Positions 16,147-24,943 of a stretch of 64,000 nt of DNA are shown piece by piece. Numbering within the stretch: position 1 is the first letter of the stretch; every line of letters begins with the position of its first letter. Origin of the DNA: a bacterium (GTDB taxonomy: Bacteria; Cyanobacteriota; Vampirovibrionia; Gastranaerophilales; Gastranaerophilaceae); assembly GCA_017626055.1 (NCBI GenBank), contig JAGAJM010000011.1, positions 1 to 64,000 on the forward strand, read 5' to 3'. Position numbers and translations under genes: made by a program. The notes beneath the pieces were generated by a model. That model had not been told where the DNA came from. It searched no databases and worked only from the letters and a program-made list of their open reading frames with translations.

Positions 16147-17463
16147 ATGAGAAAACAAATTCATGTAAATAGTTATGTAAAAAAAGATGGAACAGAAGTA
16201 AAAGAGCATTATAGAATAATAAATACAGATAATTACGGAGTTTTAACTACTCTACCTGAAGATGGAGATAATGTAAAAATAGAAGAACGCAGTCCCGAGA
16301 CATTGGGAGAAATTTTAAATTATTCCACAATCACGGGCGCATCGCCTGTATTGCAAGGTGGAGTATCTATGGATGTTGGATATCCTGTAACTTCAGGAGG
16401 AGGTATTGGTGATATTTTTGGTGGTATTGCTCAGATTTTAGGTACAGTATTAGCGACAGGATTTGAATTAACTCCACTTGCTCTTCAAATGCTTCAGGCA
16501 ATGAACGGAGGAAACATTCAAGCTTCAGAATATTTAAAACCACAATTCGATAATAAAATTAAGCAACTAGATACTCAAGTAATACAAATAAAACAGAATA
16601 TAGACAAAATTGTTCCAAAGTTGATTAATGCCAAAAATCAAACAGAGTATGCGAAATTATATAAACCATTGTTGAAAGAATATCAAGCCTATCAAGTTGC
16701 ATCAAAGTTATTAAACAAAATAAAAGCTCATGCAAATAATGGCAATTATCAAGAAGTAGCCAATGAGATTGAAAATTTTACAAATGAAAATTTTAATCAA
16801 AGCGTAAAAATGCCAACGAATATATATCAAAATAATCAATTTAATATTGGTAACCAATCAAAAGGTATGATATTCGAAGAATCTATGATGGATACTTTTG
16901 GACAAGTTATTAGCAAAGGTTTAAAAGTAGCAGGTTCAAATTTGCAAAATGCACGAAATGATTTTAGTTATGCAAAAAAAAATCCACATGCACACATTAT
17001 AAATTCACGAACAGAAGTTATAAATCAGAGTTTAAATAAACTAATGGATGAAGTAGAAATCCCAAAAGATTCTAGAGGTGTGATATATGATAACAATTCA
17101 GAACAATCAAAACTTTTGTGGAATTCTCCAGAAATTCAAGATTTCATAAAAATGAATTTACAGGATTTGATTTCAGGTAATGCTAAAGAGGTTTATGATA
17201 TAGAATTTATAATAAAACAACATTTAAAAGGTATCGACAATTTTATGGGGCTTCAACATTGTAAGTTGTTTAAACCTCAAATTACTTCAGATGGTTATTT
17301 TAAAGGTATAATTATTGATTATTATGATTTTGAATTTCGACCATTGGAAGGAAGTCTTAAAAAAATTATGCAAAATTATATAAATAACTGGGGGTATTCA
17401 ATGCAAGAAAAGGGATATCTTGAGAATATATTTAATATTTATATTATTTTCGAAAAACTGTGA
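16147..17463 (+). CDS. 438-aa accessory protein of unknown function
   Basis: I do not recognise a characterised family. The N-terminus (RKQIHVNSYVKKDGTEVKEHYR) resembles the VxxYxRxDGTxVxxHxR opening seen on many phage- and island-encoded proteins. Residues 78-115 are Gly-rich and hydrophobic (GGGIGDIFGGIAQILGTVLA), possibly one membrane insertion. Residues 130-220 are helical and Gln/Lys-rich. The C-terminal 120 residues are a compact-looking domain with GIIIDYYDFEFRP and NWGYSMQEKGYLENIFNIYII. There is no signal peptide. It is followed 12 bases later by a small membrane-protein gene. An exported or contact-dependent effector is possible but unproven. Confidence 0.55.
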   Translation: MRKQIHVNSYVKKDGTEVKEHYRIINTDNYGVLTTLPEDGDNVKIEERSPETLGEILNYSTITGASPVLQGGVSMDVGYPVTSGGGIGDIFGGIAQILGTVLATGFELTPLALQMLQAMNGGNIQASEYLKPQFDNKIKQLDTQVIQIKQNIDKIVPKLINAKNQTEYAKLYKPLLKEYQAYQVASKLLNKIKAHANNGNYQEVANEIENFTNENFNQSVKMPTNIYQNNQFNIGNQSKGMIFEESMMDTFGQVISKGLKVAGSNLQNARNDFSYAKKNPHAHIINSRTEVINQSLNKLMDEVEIPKDSRGVIYDNNSEQSKLLWNSPEIQDFIKMNLQDLISGNAKEVYDIEFIIKQHLKGIDNFMGLQHCKLFKPQITSDGYFKGIIIDYYDFEFRPLEGSLKKIMQNYINNWGYSMQEKGYLENIFNIYIIFEKL

Positions 17464-17475
17464 TACAATCTACAC

Positions 17476-17955
17476 ATGAATAAAGATAAAATTGGTATAA
17501 TAAAATATTTATCTATATTAGTGGTAGAAATGTTTCTACCGCTAATATGGTTTGCAATGTTTTTTGTTCTTGTGGGATTTAGTGCAAGTGATTCGACTAT
17601 TCCAGATTTTATTGGAATAGTTTTAATTATAATATTTTGTTTATTGCCAATAGTATATTTTTTACTTCCAATAGTAATAACAATATTAGCAATAAAGCAA
17701 CATTGGAGTTGTTATTTAGATAAATTTTTCAATCAACTAAAAATACCAACAATAATATTTGCAGTAGTGGTTGCAGTAATAGTCTTATATGAAAATCTGC
17801 ATATAATGATTGATTTTAGGTATAGTCGCTTTTGGGTGTGGTTATATGAAGGTGTAATCCCACCATACTGTTTAATATATTTAGTTATATTGGTACATAA
17901 TATATGTAAAAAGATAAACAAATTACGAAGTTCTAATACCGATCGCGTCTTGTAG
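17476..17955 (+). CDS. Small polytopic membrane protein
   Basis: A 159-residue protein with about four hydrophobic segments (roughly 9-35, 44-77, 89-107, 127-144) and basic ends. There is no family match that I can name. It starts 12 bases after the 438-residue gene but has no Shine-Dalgarno sequence. TACAAT at 17464-17469 is placed such that a leaderless message could begin at or near the ATG. By position it could be a partner or protective protein for the upstream product; this is inference. Confidence 0.55.
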   Translation: MNKDKIGIIKYLSILVVEMFLPLIWFAMFFVLVGFSASDSTIPDFIGIVLIIIFCLLPIVYFLLPIVITILAIKQHWSCYLDKFFNQLKIPTIIFAVVVAVIVLYENLHIMIDFRYSRFWVWLYEGVIPPYCLIYLVILVHNICKKINKLRSSNTDRVL

Positions 17956-17956
17956 T

Positions 17957-17971
17957 TTGGGTGAAACCCAA
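17957..17971. repeat. Hairpin repeat TTGGGT-GAA-ACCCAA, copy 1
   Basis: A 6-bp stem with a GAA loop directly after the stop codon of the preceding gene. The same element recurs at 18706 and, in a wobble-paired form, at 18854. Confidence 0.7.
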
Positions 17972-18174
17972 CATCGATATCTATGATTTTGATAAACTTC
18001 CTATAAATCATTTTGATAATATAAAAACTTATTTGTTAAATAATACTGCATATTATCTACAATTTTTACATAAATTGAAAAATTATTATTTTTTAATTCC
18101 AATAGAATTTAAATGGTAGTATTTAGACAAATGGGTATATTGTTATATCCATTTGTTTTTAATACAATTGCTAT

Positions 18175-18693
18175 GTGGGAAATTTTTTGTATAAAAATAA
18201 AGACTTATTGATTTTAGTATTAATACACATTCTAGTGATAAATAGTTTTGTGCATCTGTTAATTATTGGTCCTTTATTGTTGGTAATATTGCTCGTTACG
18301 TGTGGAGCTACTGCTGAAGTTTTGTTTAATTATTATGATACAGATATGATATTGGTATGTATTATTATTCTTTTAATAATATTAAGTTATATAGTAAAAT
18401 GTACTATTTTGCCAATAGTATATTCTTATTTTGAACGGAATAGTAAAAATGTTATTGTTAAAACTTTTATATGTAACTTAAAAAACAATTGGAAATGGCG
18501 TATAGGTGTATTAGTTCTTGCAATGTTATTACCTTTTAATATATATCAAAATACTAATAATGATTTAGTTCAAATAGTTCTTTTGCATATTTTTGTTATG
18601 TCATTTTTTGTTAGTTATCTAACTTTATATTTATGGTGGGATGTAAAAAATTTAGTTACAAAAAATAAAGAAAATAAAATGAAAATACTTTAG
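18175..18693 (+). CDS. Small polytopic membrane protein
   Basis: A 172-residue frame with about four hydrophobic segments (roughly 11-45, 58-80, 111-122, 130-155) and a Lys/Asn-rich tail. The start is uncertain: the first start codon is GTG at 18175 with no ribosome site, and an ATG two bases earlier is in another frame that stops after 12 codons. It resembles its neighbour in size, topology and base composition but not obviously in sequence. The family is unknown. Repeat hairpins flank it on both sides. Confidence 0.45.
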   Translation: MGNFLYKNKDLLILVLIHILVINSFVHLLIIGPLLLVILLVTCGATAEVLFNYYDTDMILVCIIILLIILSYIVKCTILPIVYSYFERNSKNVIVKTFICNLKNNWKWRIGVLVLAMLLPFNIYQNTNNDLVQIVLLHIFVMSFFVSYLTLYLWWDVKNLVTKNKENKMKIL

Positions 18694-18705
18694 CAAGCAA
18701 GTAGG

Positions 18706-18720
18706 TTGGGTGAAACCCAA
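18706..18720. repeat. Hairpin repeat TTGGGT-GAA-ACCCAA, copy 2
   Basis: Identical 15-base inverted repeat to the one at 17957, lying 12 bases after the stop of the 172-aa frame. Confidence 0.7.
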
Positions 18721-18758
18721 TAAAAATCTGAAATGAAGATTTATAGAGGACTATATGA

Positions 18759-18798
18759 GATTCTTCGGTTGGCATCATTCTGAACGAAGTGAAGAATC
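18759..18798. repeat. REP-like inverted repeat GATTCTTC/GAAGAATC
   Basis: An 8-bp perfect inverted repeat (18759-18766, 18791-18798) contains ATTCTGAACGAAG. A CAGAATGAC tail lies further on. It is related to the element at 23858 and more loosely to 36603, indicating a dispersed intergenic repeat family. Confidence 0.55.
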
Positions 18799-18853
18799 CC
18801 TAACAAAAGCCACCTCAGAATGACAATGTAATATTATTACTTAATCATTGTAA

Positions 18854-18870
18854 GTTGGGTGAAATTCAAC
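18854..18870. repeat. Hairpin repeat, degenerate copy 3
   Basis: GTTGGGT-GAA-ATTCAAC. The left arm matches copies 1 and 2, and the right arm pairs with two G-T wobbles. It lies just past the stop of the DUF2130 gene, where it may assist termination. Confidence 0.5.
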
Positions 18871-18875
18871 AATAT

Positions 18876-20114
18876 CTATTTTTTTAATTCAGCAAATTTT
18901 GCTTGCATAGTTGGATTATTTCTTGTTAATTTTTTGATAGATAAATCTTCGGCTTTGTTATTTGCTAAGCGTAAATTATTTTCTGATGATAACAATGCTT
19001 CTTTTGTTTTCTGAAGATGGTCTATTGTTTTATCAATTTCTTCAATAGCTAATTTAAATTTCTTACTTGCAAGTTCATAATTCTTGGCAAATTTTTCTTT
19101 AAAATCGTTCATAGCATCTTCAAAATTTGATACATCAATATTTTGTGCTTGAACAATAGCCAATTGTCTGCGGTATTCTAATGAATTCAGTGCTGCGTTT
19201 CTTAGAAGTGTTATTATAGGGATGAAAAATTGTGGTCGGATAACATACATTTTTTCGTAACGATGTGACATATCCACAATCCCACTATTATAAAATTCGT
19301 TTTCAGATTCCAACATAGATACAAGAACTGCGTATTCGCATTTTTTTTCACGTCTATCTTTATCTAATTCTTTTAGAAAGTCTTCATTTTTCTTTTTTGT
19401 TGCGGTTGCATCTGCTTCGTTTTTCATCTCAAACATTATTGAAATAAATTCATTGCCTTCTGAATCAAAATCTCGAAGAATATAATCCCCTTTACTTCCA
19501 GTTTTTGAATCATTATCTTTTTCAAAATAAGTGTTTCTAAATCCAGTTGCTCTAAGTTTGTTAAATTCATTTTCGCAATGTTGCTCAAGAGATTCACCAA
19601 TCATTTTTGTTGAAAGTTTCAGTTTGAAATCTTTATAGCGAGCAATTTCTTCTTCTTTAAAACGAAGTTCATTTTCGTATTGGGTTTTGAGGTTTTGTTC
19701 TTTTAGTAAAAATTCTTTTTCACTTAAATCCTTTTCTCCACTAAGTTTTGCAATCAAATTGTCTTTCTGTGTTAATTCAAGATTTTTTTCATTGATAAGT
19801 TTATTTATCTCAAGTTCTTTGTCTTTGCCAAAAGAATCCAATTTATTTTTAAGTTCAGCAATAATTTTATCTTTTTCTGCTTCAGTTTCTTTCATTACAG
19901 ACTCTTTTTTGTTCAACTGTTCATTAAAATCTTTTTCCATTTCAAGTTTAACTAATTGAACGGCACTATCTTTTTGTGCTTCAAATTGAGCTTCACGACT
20001 TTGTAATTCATCTGCAAATTCTTTATCTCTAACTTGTTTTAAAATAGCTGCATAACCTGCTTCATCAACTTGAAATACTTCGTGACATTTTGGACATTTG
20101 ATTGTATTTTTCAT
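18876..20114 (-). CDS. DUF2130 protein, RmuC-like nuclease fold suspected
   Basis: A 412-residue protein. The N-terminal zinc-ribbon-like segment has CPKC near residue 8. A long coiled coil spans about 30-165. The DUF2130 core (about 170-335) contains [10 protein letters not shown] and IMFEMKN. Asp210, Glu229 and Lys231 give a D-(18)-ExK spacing like PD-(D/E)xK nucleases, and DUF2130 is thought to be related to RmuC. The biological role is not established. Another helical segment ends the protein. AGGGGA precedes the ATG. It is a single gene. Confidence 0.8.
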   Translation of the reverse strand: MKNTIKCPKCHEVFQVDEAGYAAILKQVRDKEFADELQSREAQFEAQKDSAVQLVKLEMEKDFNEQLNKKESVMKETEAEKDKIIAELKNKLDSFGKDKELEINKLINEKNLELTQKDNLIAKLSGEKDLSEKEFLLKEQNLKTQYENELRFKEEEIARYKDFKLKLSTKMIGESLEQHCENEFNKLRATGFRNTYFEKDNDSKTGSKGDYILRDFDSEGNEFISIMFEMKNEADATATKKKNEDFLKELDKDRREKKCEYAVLVSMLESENEFYNSGIVDMSHRYEKMYVIRPQFFIPIITLLRNAALNSLEYRRQLAIVQAQNIDVSNFEDAMNDFKEKFAKNYELASKKFKLAIEEIDKTIDHLQKTKEALLSSENNLRLANNKAEDLSIKKLTRNNPTMQAKFAELKK

Positions 20115-20195
20115 TGGATTTTCCCCTTTTAGTAAATATTATACTAAATTATTTTGGATTACGAACTATTTATTAACGTTTAATAAGATAAAAAT

Positions 20196-20221
20196 AAAGA
20201 CTTATCATAAGACAAGTCTTT
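20196..20221 (-). terminator. Terminator-like hairpin downstream of the tRNA region
   Basis: The 8-bp stem AAAGACTT/AAGTCTTT is followed on the minus strand by a T-rich tract. It would end read-through from the tRNA-Ile side before the DUF2130 gene. Confidence 0.5.
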
Positions 20222-20347
20222 TGCTGTGAGAGCAGATATCATTGAGATTTAATTAGGTAGTTATTTTTGTTTATAGATACATACTAAAACACCCCTACGT
20301 CAAAATCGGACGCAAGAAAATAGAGTAAAATAATTTAAAAAGCAAAT

Positions 20348-20412
20348 CACAATTCAAATCAAATGCAGATATTAAAAAAGACCCCATTAAGGAGTCTTTT
20401 TTAATATGGGCC
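20348..20412. repeat. 65-bp direct repeat, copy 1 (tRNA 3' end plus terminator)
   Basis: Identical to 20646-20710, exactly 298 bases apart. It contains the last bases of the tRNA-Ile acceptor (GGCCCATATT on the minus strand), its hairpin terminator and downstream flank. The arrangement matches a tandem duplication or an att-type repeat. Confidence 0.85.
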
Positions 20413-20417
20413 AAGGA

Positions 20418-20509
20418 CTCCATTGGTGAACAGCAAAAGTTGACTAAATGTCAAGTTTTGCGTGGAGTATAGTATTTAGGTTTGAATGTTTTATCAGAAG
20501 CCAATGGAG
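20418..20509. repeat. 92-bp segment bounded by 9-bp inverted repeats
   Basis: CTCCATTGG (20418-20426) and CCAATGGAG (20501-20509) enclose 74 bases with no coding capacity. It interrupts the 3' part of the decayed tRNA-Ile copy. A tiny non-autonomous insertion or an RNA stem are both possible. Confidence 0.5.
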
Positions 20510-20630
20510 GGGGACTCGAACCCTACATTCTTGACAACCCTTATCAGGGGCCCTCTCACAAAACAATTCACTGGATTGTTTTGTTCGGCAGAGTGCTCTA
20601 ACCACATACTGAATACTTAGAGTGCGGCCC
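20501..20630 (-). pseudogene. Decayed tRNA-Ile(GAT) copy with internal hairpin insertion
   Basis: Read on the minus strand it begins GGGCCGC, like the acceptor of the intact tRNA-Ile. It keeps a D-loop-like GTGGTTAGAGC, the anticodon arm with CCCCTGATAAGGG, and a T-loop TTCGAGT. The T-stem no longer pairs. An insertion with a perfect 10-bp hairpin (20558-20567/20575-20584) separates the D and anticodon parts, and the 3' acceptor is displaced. It is unlikely to fold as a functional tRNA. Confidence 0.65.
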
Positions 20631-20645
20631 GTTAATGTGTAATTC

Positions 20646-20704
20646 CACAATTCAAATCAAATGCAGATATTAAAAAAGACCCCATTAAGGAGTCTTTTTT
20701 AATA

Positions 20705-20710
<6 letters not shown>
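20646..20710. repeat. 65-bp direct repeat, copy 2 (at the intact tRNA-Ile)
   Basis: Same sequence as 20348-20412. Here it joins the 3' end of the intact tRNA and supplies its terminator (stem at 20672-20700, minus strand). Confidence 0.85.
20672..20700 (-). terminator. tRNA-Ile terminator
   Basis: On the minus strand AAGACTCC-TTAAT-GGGGTCTT followed by T4, a few bases past the tRNA. The identical hairpin recurs at 20374-20402. Confidence 0.75.
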
Positions 20711-20778
<68 letters not shown>

Positions 20779-20861
20779 GCGTTTTGTTGAAGTATCGGCT
20801 AATACTTCCGCATGAACAAATGTACTATAAACATTTTTTAAAATCAAGTCTTTTCTTTTAT

Positions 20862-20899
20862 AAAAATAAAAAGGCTGAAAAACCGCAGTTCACCAGCCT
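20862..20899 (-). terminator. Terminator of the 141-aa periplasmic protein gene
   Basis: On the minus strand AGGCTG...CAGCCT (20899-20894, 20877-20872) is followed by TTTTTATTTTTA. Confidence 0.7.
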
Positions 20900-20931
20900 A
20901 ATATCTAATATACATTGTTCAAGTCACAAAA

Positions 20932-21357
20932 TTACATGTTAATTTTTTGTTCAAAGTTTTTTCTGATTTTCTTTTTTGCTTTTTCTAAGTTTTTAATTCT
21001 TTTTTCTGCTTGTTTAATTTTTTTCTTTGCAGCTTTTCTTTCTGCTTTGATTGTTTTGTATTTACCATCAAGTTCAGAGTAACTTGTTCTGTGGTTTAAC
21101 AATTGGTTTCTTACTTCGATTTGAGCATTGTCTAATTGTAAAATAGCATTTTGCATTTTTGTTCCACCAGTTACTTGTGATGGGTCAAGTAATACTTCAC
21201 CTTTTGAATCAACAGTTGCTTTTTGAACAGTAGTTGTTTTTACAGGTGTGCTATCACCAAAATTTAGTGGTGTGAATTTTGTTTCAGCAGCTGCAATGCC
21301 AGCAGTAACTACCATTACACCAAATGTTATAGCAAACAATCTTGATAATTTATTCAT
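20932..21357 (-). CDS. Exported coiled-coil protein of unknown function
   Basis: A 141-residue protein with a clear Sec signal peptide (MNKLSRLFAITFGVMVVTAGIAAA, cut after AAA). A short linker follows, then a Lys/Glu-rich coiled coil from about residue 95 to the end (KAERKAAKKKIKQAEKRIKN). It is expected in the periplasm or at the inner face of the outer membrane. The family is not recognised. AGGGG precedes the ATG, and a terminator follows. Confidence 0.75.
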   Translation of the reverse strand: MNKLSRLFAITFGVMVVTAGIAAAETKFTPLNFGDSTPVKTTTVQKATVDSKGEVLLDPSQVTGGTKMQNAILQLDNAQIEVRNQLLNHRTSYSELDGKYKTIKAERKAAKKKIKQAEKRIKNLEKAKKKIRKNFEQKINM

Positions 21358-21489
21358 GTATTATACCCCTTTCGTATAGTTGTAATCTTTAACTACATTT
21401 TAGATTATTTTTTTCTAAAGAAAAAGAAATTTACATAATTTAATATCTCAATTTTCTGTGTTATGATTTAATCAATAGGACTTGGGAAA

Positions 21490-23841
21490 ATGAAAAAAGA
21501 ATGGATATTTGAGAGTACAAATTCATCAGAAAAGTCTTTAATAAAAAGACTGCTATATTCTCGTGGAATAAAAACAGAACAAGAAATTCATGAATTTCTA
21601 CATCCATTAGAAATGACATTAACATCTCCAAATGCTTTTACTGATATGGAAAAAGCGGTAAATCGTTTATCAAAAGCGATTGATGAGAAAGAAACAATTA
21701 TTATTTATGGAGATTTTGATGCAGATGGTGTGACTTCAACTTCTGTTCTTTATAAGACATTGAAATTTTTAGGTGCAAATGTTCATTATTTTATCCCAGA
21801 TAGAGAAAACGAAGGTCATGGTTTTGATAAAGGTGCGTTGATTAAACTTATGACATCTGTTAAACCAAAGGTTATAATCTCTGTTGACTGTGGGATTTCA
21901 GATGTTGATGCGGTGAAATTTATCAATAGTTTTAAGATAGATACTATTATTACCGATCACCACGAGGCACCAGAAGAATTACCAGAAGCTTTTGCAATTA
22001 TTAACCCAAAAGCCCCAAATGCTCTGGATGAAAGTTTAAGTGCAAAACAAATTGAATATTTAACATACTTAGCGGGTTGTGGTGTAGCGTTTAAGGTTGC
22101 TCAAGCTCTTTTGACAAAATATGGGAAAACAGAATTTGTTTACGAGATTTTGCCATTTGTTGCTGTTGGTACAGTTGCTGATGTTGTACCACTTTTGGGC
22201 GAAAATAGATACTTTGTGACTAAAGGTTTAGAACTTATCTCTCGTGGTAAGCATTATGGTTTGCAAAGACTTTTGGAAAGTGCTGGATATAAAATTGAAA
22301 GTGGTGTAACGTCTGAAAATATCGCATTCGGTATCGCACCTCGAATCAATGCTTCAGGACGTTTGGATACAGTTGATGCGGCGTTAAAGGTTTTAATTTC
22401 TGAAAATCCACATGAAATAAATATGGCAGTTGATAGTTTGAATGAACTTAATAAGGTTCGTCAAACATTATGCCAAGAGGTTTTTGAACAAGCAGATAAA
22501 ATGGTTCAAAAAGAAGGTAACAAAAACCCTGCAATTGTTTTATATAGTGATGCTTGGCATATTGGAATTATTGGTATTGTAGCATCCAAGTTGGTTGAAA
22601 AATATTATAAACCAGTATTTTTGATGTCTTATGTAAAAGAAAAAGATCAATTTAGATGTTCAGCAAGAAGTATTGAGGGTGTGCCACTTTATGATGTTTT
22701 AGATGCCAATGCAAGTTTATTTGATGGGTTTGGTGGTCATAAATTAGCCGCTGGTCTAAGTTTTACAGGTGCAAATACTCCGTTTGAAATTGTTAAAAAA
22801 GCATTAAATGAAACAGTAAAAGAATACACTGCAACAAAAGAATTGAAGCCTTTTGTGAAGATTGATTTGTTGGTTGAACCTCAAGATGTTACAACGGATT
22901 TGATTGAAGAAATTTCTCAATTAGAACCTTTTGGAGCGTCAAATCCTAGTCCTGTTTTTGCAATGAATGGTTTAAAAGTTACTCAAAAACGCTTGATGGG
23001 TAGTGATAATTCTCATTTAAGACTAACAGTATCTTCTGGTGCTACTGATTATACGGCAATTTGGTGGAAAAAGGGTGATATTGGTTTAGGTTCAGGTGAT
23101 AGTGTTGATATTGCTTTTCATCCACAAATTAATGAGTTTAATGGTAATGTTTCGGTTCAATTGATTATTGATGATATTCATTCAGATGCTCTGCCTGAAG
23201 AAGATTTGGTGTCAAAATGTAGTTACAAAATCTACGATAACCGCACAAAGACGGGCATTTTGAACAATGTTAATGACTATATTAAAAACTCAAAATTGAA
23301 CATAAAAGTTTTCGCAGAAAGTAAGTATATTTTAGATACTGTAAAATCGTACTCAGAAATAGGGTCAAGAACCTTTACTAGGCAGGATATCCCGACTTGT
23401 GATGTTGTAATGTTCTTTGATTACCCTGCTGATAAACAAACTTTGGATTTAATTCTAGAAAAAGCCCAACCAAAAGGGTTGCATTTTATGAATTACGAGC
23501 CGAAAATCCTTGATGAGCAAGAGTTTTTGAAAATATTTACTGGGATGTTGAAATTTGCAGCTCATAATAATTCTGGGAAAGTTGAATTAGTCCGTTGTGC
23601 AAGCTTTTTAGGGAAATCTTTGAAAATTTTTGAAATGTTATTAGCACTTTATGAAGAAGTTGGATTTATAAAAATCTTAGATAAGAATTCTTCATTTTAT
23701 ACAGTTGAGTTTTATGGTGTGGATGATATAACAAAAATTTTGCATAGTGAAAAGTACGCTCAGATTTTTGAACTTATTATTGAATGTGAGCAATTCCAAA
23801 AAAGCCTTTTAGAAGATGATTTAGAACAAATTTTGTGTTAA
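21490..23841 (+). CDS. recJ: Single-stranded-DNA-specific exonuclease RecJ
   Basis: A 783-residue DHH-family nuclease. The phosphoesterase motifs are IIYGDFDADGVTS (I), ISVDCGISD (II), ITDHHEAPEELP (III, DHH) and VAVGTVADVVPL (IV). The DHHA1 part carries GFGGHKLAAGLS. An OB-fold segment (LEPFGASNPSPVF onward) and a C-terminal extension of about 200 residues follow, a length like Bacillus RecJ/YrvE and longer than the E. coli enzyme. It degrades single-stranded DNA 5'-3' in recombination and mismatch repair, using Mn2+ at the Asp/His centre. GGGA lies just before the ATG. Confidence 0.95.
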   Translation: MKKEWIFESTNSSEKSLIKRLLYSRGIKTEQEIHEFLHPLEMTLTSPNAFTDMEKAVNRLSKAIDEKETIIIYGDFDADGVTSTSVLYKTLKFLGANVHYFIPDRENEGHGFDKGALIKLMTSVKPKVIISVDCGISDVDAVKFINSFKIDTIITDHHEAPEELPEAFAIINPKAPNALDESLSAKQIEYLTYLAGCGVAFKVAQALLTKYGKTEFVYEILPFVAVGTVADVVPLLGENRYFVTKGLELISRGKHYGLQRLLESAGYKIESGVTSENIAFGIAPRINASGRLDTVDAALKVLISENPHEINMAVDSLNELNKVRQTLCQEVFEQADKMVQKEGNKNPAIVLYSDAWHIGIIGIVASKLVEKYYKPVFLMSYVKEKDQFRCSARSIEGVPLYDVLDANASLFDGFGGHKLAAGLSFTGANTPFEIVKKALNETVKEYTATKELKPFVKIDLLVEPQDVTTDLIEEISQLEPFGASNPSPVFAMNGLKVTQKRLMGSDNSHLRLTVSSGATDYTAIWWKKGDIGLGSGDSVDIAFHPQINEFNGNVSVQLIIDDIHSDALPEEDLVSKCSYKIYDNRTKTGILNNVNDYIKNSKLNIKVFAESKYILDTVKSYSEIGSRTFTRQDIPTCDVVMFFDYPADKQTLDLILEKAQPKGLHFMNYEPKILDEQEFLKIFTGMLKFAAHNNSGKVELVRCASFLGKSLKIFEMLLALYEEVGFIKILDKNSSFYTVEFYGVDDITKILHSEKYAQIFELIIECEQFQKSLLEDDLEQILC

Positions 23842-23857
23842 CAAGTACAAGTTATGG

Positions 23858-23882
23858 GATTCTTCGCTTTGCTCAGAATGAC
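23858..23882. repeat. REP-like element GATTCTTCGCTTTGC...AATGAC
   Basis: A 25-base element starting GATTCTTCG and ending CAGAATGAC, sharing both ends with the region 18759-18833. It lies 17 bases after recJ. Confidence 0.5.
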
Positions 23883-23990
23883 GTATAAATTATATTTACC
23901 CCAAAAATCCATTAAATAGAGGATAAAAGCAATCTCGTCATAATTTAAAATATAAATGGGTAGGTCTTAAAAAGAATTTGGGAGGCTTGT

Positions 23991-24227
23991 ATGGAGAGCA
24001 TTATCAATGAAAATGTTGATATGTATTTGCCAGGCAATGAAGAGATGTCTGATTCTATTACTCAGAATTGGACAGAACAAGCCTTGGAATGTTATTCAAT
24101 CCAATGTGATTGTAAACGTTGTTCTTTGAGAAATGGACACTATTCTTTTATTTGCCAAATGCCAAAAGTAATCGACGCTTTATTACAGACGGTGGGAGAG
24201 CCTGAAACCGAACGAATGACAGCTTAG
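23991..24227 (+). CDS. Small Cys-rich protein of unknown function
   Basis: A 78-residue protein with the pattern C-x4-C-x-C-x2-C-x12-C (residues 34-58: CYSIQCDCKRCSLRNG...C). That pattern could bind zinc or an Fe-S centre. GGAGG precedes the ATG by 5 bases. The acidic N-terminus and lack of signal peptide suggest a cytosolic protein. The family is unknown. It may be an adaptor or regulator, but there is nothing to pin the role. Confidence 0.6.
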   Translation: MESIINENVDMYLPGNEEMSDSITQNWTEQALECYSIQCDCKRCSLRNGHYSFICQMPKVIDALLQTVGEPETERMTA

Positions 24228-24278
24228 TAAACTCCTTTTACAACAACCCTGAAGTTTTGTACAAAAGTACAAAAAAAG

Positions 24279-24306
24279 AGCCATAAACTCGCTTTATGGC
24301 TTTTTA
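24279..24306. terminator. Bidirectional terminator
   Basis: The perfect 9-bp stem AGCCATAAA/TTTATGGCT with loop CTCGC has T-rich tracts on both sides, between convergent genes. Confidence 0.85.
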
Positions 24307-24328
24307 TTATGTATGTGTCTGGTAGTCG

Positions 24329-24553
24329 TTAATCTTTAGCTAATTGATTTTCGTTGAAGTGAATCAATTTTGCTAGTTGCCATTGTCTGGCTTGAATTTC
24401 TTGAATTCGGTCTTTAATATTGTCCAATTCGCTTAAAAGTGTTTGTAGATCTTTTCTTTCATAGGAATAGGCTACTGAGATTGGTCTTTCGTCAGTATCT
24501 GTTGCCCATTCAGGTAAGAAACATCCTTTTTCAAACAGTTCTTTTTCGTTCAT
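24329..24553 (-). CDS. Small protein of unknown function
   Basis: A 74-residue, Gln/Glu-rich, mostly helical protein (LQTLLSELDNIKDRIQEIQARQWQLAKLI is a likely coiled-coil helix). I take ATG 24553 as start because GGAG lies 9 bases upstream; a TTG at 24568 would put the ribosome site inside the gene. It follows the 69-aa gene in the same direction. Unknown family. Confidence 0.55.
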   Translation of the reverse strand: MNEKELFEKGCFLPEWATDTDERPISVAYSYERKDLQTLLSELDNIKDRIQEIQARQWQLAKLIHFNENQLAKD

Positions 24554-24581
24554 ATCACATATCTCCAAAATCTAACAGCTA

Positions 24582-24791
24582 TTAACCTTCAGTGGTTAAT
24601 AATGAATGGAAAAAATCCACCAATTTGAAATTGCCATACTTAAATGCAATAGGTTTATTAGCATATTCATTGTGTGTGATTTTATTTAATGTATCCATTT
24701 CTTCGTTTGTAAGTGTGCCAAAATCGAAACTTGTCATTTCAGCATAATCTACCATTAAATCTTCTACATCCATAATCTTTTTCTCAAACAT
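24582..24791 (-). CDS. Small acidic protein of unknown function
   Basis: A 69-residue protein, acidic in its first half (MDVEDLMVDYAEMTSFDFGTLTNEEMDTL), with an AAGGAGT ribosome site 9 bases before the ATG. It probably forms a two-gene unit with the 74-aa protein downstream. No recognisable motif. Confidence 0.55.
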   Translation of the reverse strand: MFEKKIMDVEDLMVDYAEMTSFDFGTLTNEEMDTLNKITHNEYANKPIAFKYGNFKLVDFFHSLLTTEG

Positions 24792-24943
24792 TTTAAATAC
24801 ACTCCTTAGATTCTAATTACAGAGTATGTATCGGAACATTGGGAGAAAATCTTTAGAAATTTTAGAAGTTTGTTACAAATATTAATATTTAACCCCTCAA
24901 GACTAGAAAAATGAACCTTTATAATTTATACTATAATTGTAGT

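Noticed and set aside
18173-18211. ATG start for the second small membrane protein
   Set aside because: The ATG at 18173 is in a different frame that stops after 12 codons; the long hydrophobic frame starts at GTG 18175 or later.
20444-20650. 68-codon open frame on the minus strand
   Set aside because: It lies across the decayed tRNA-Ile copy and its inserted segments, with no ribosome site and no protein-like composition.
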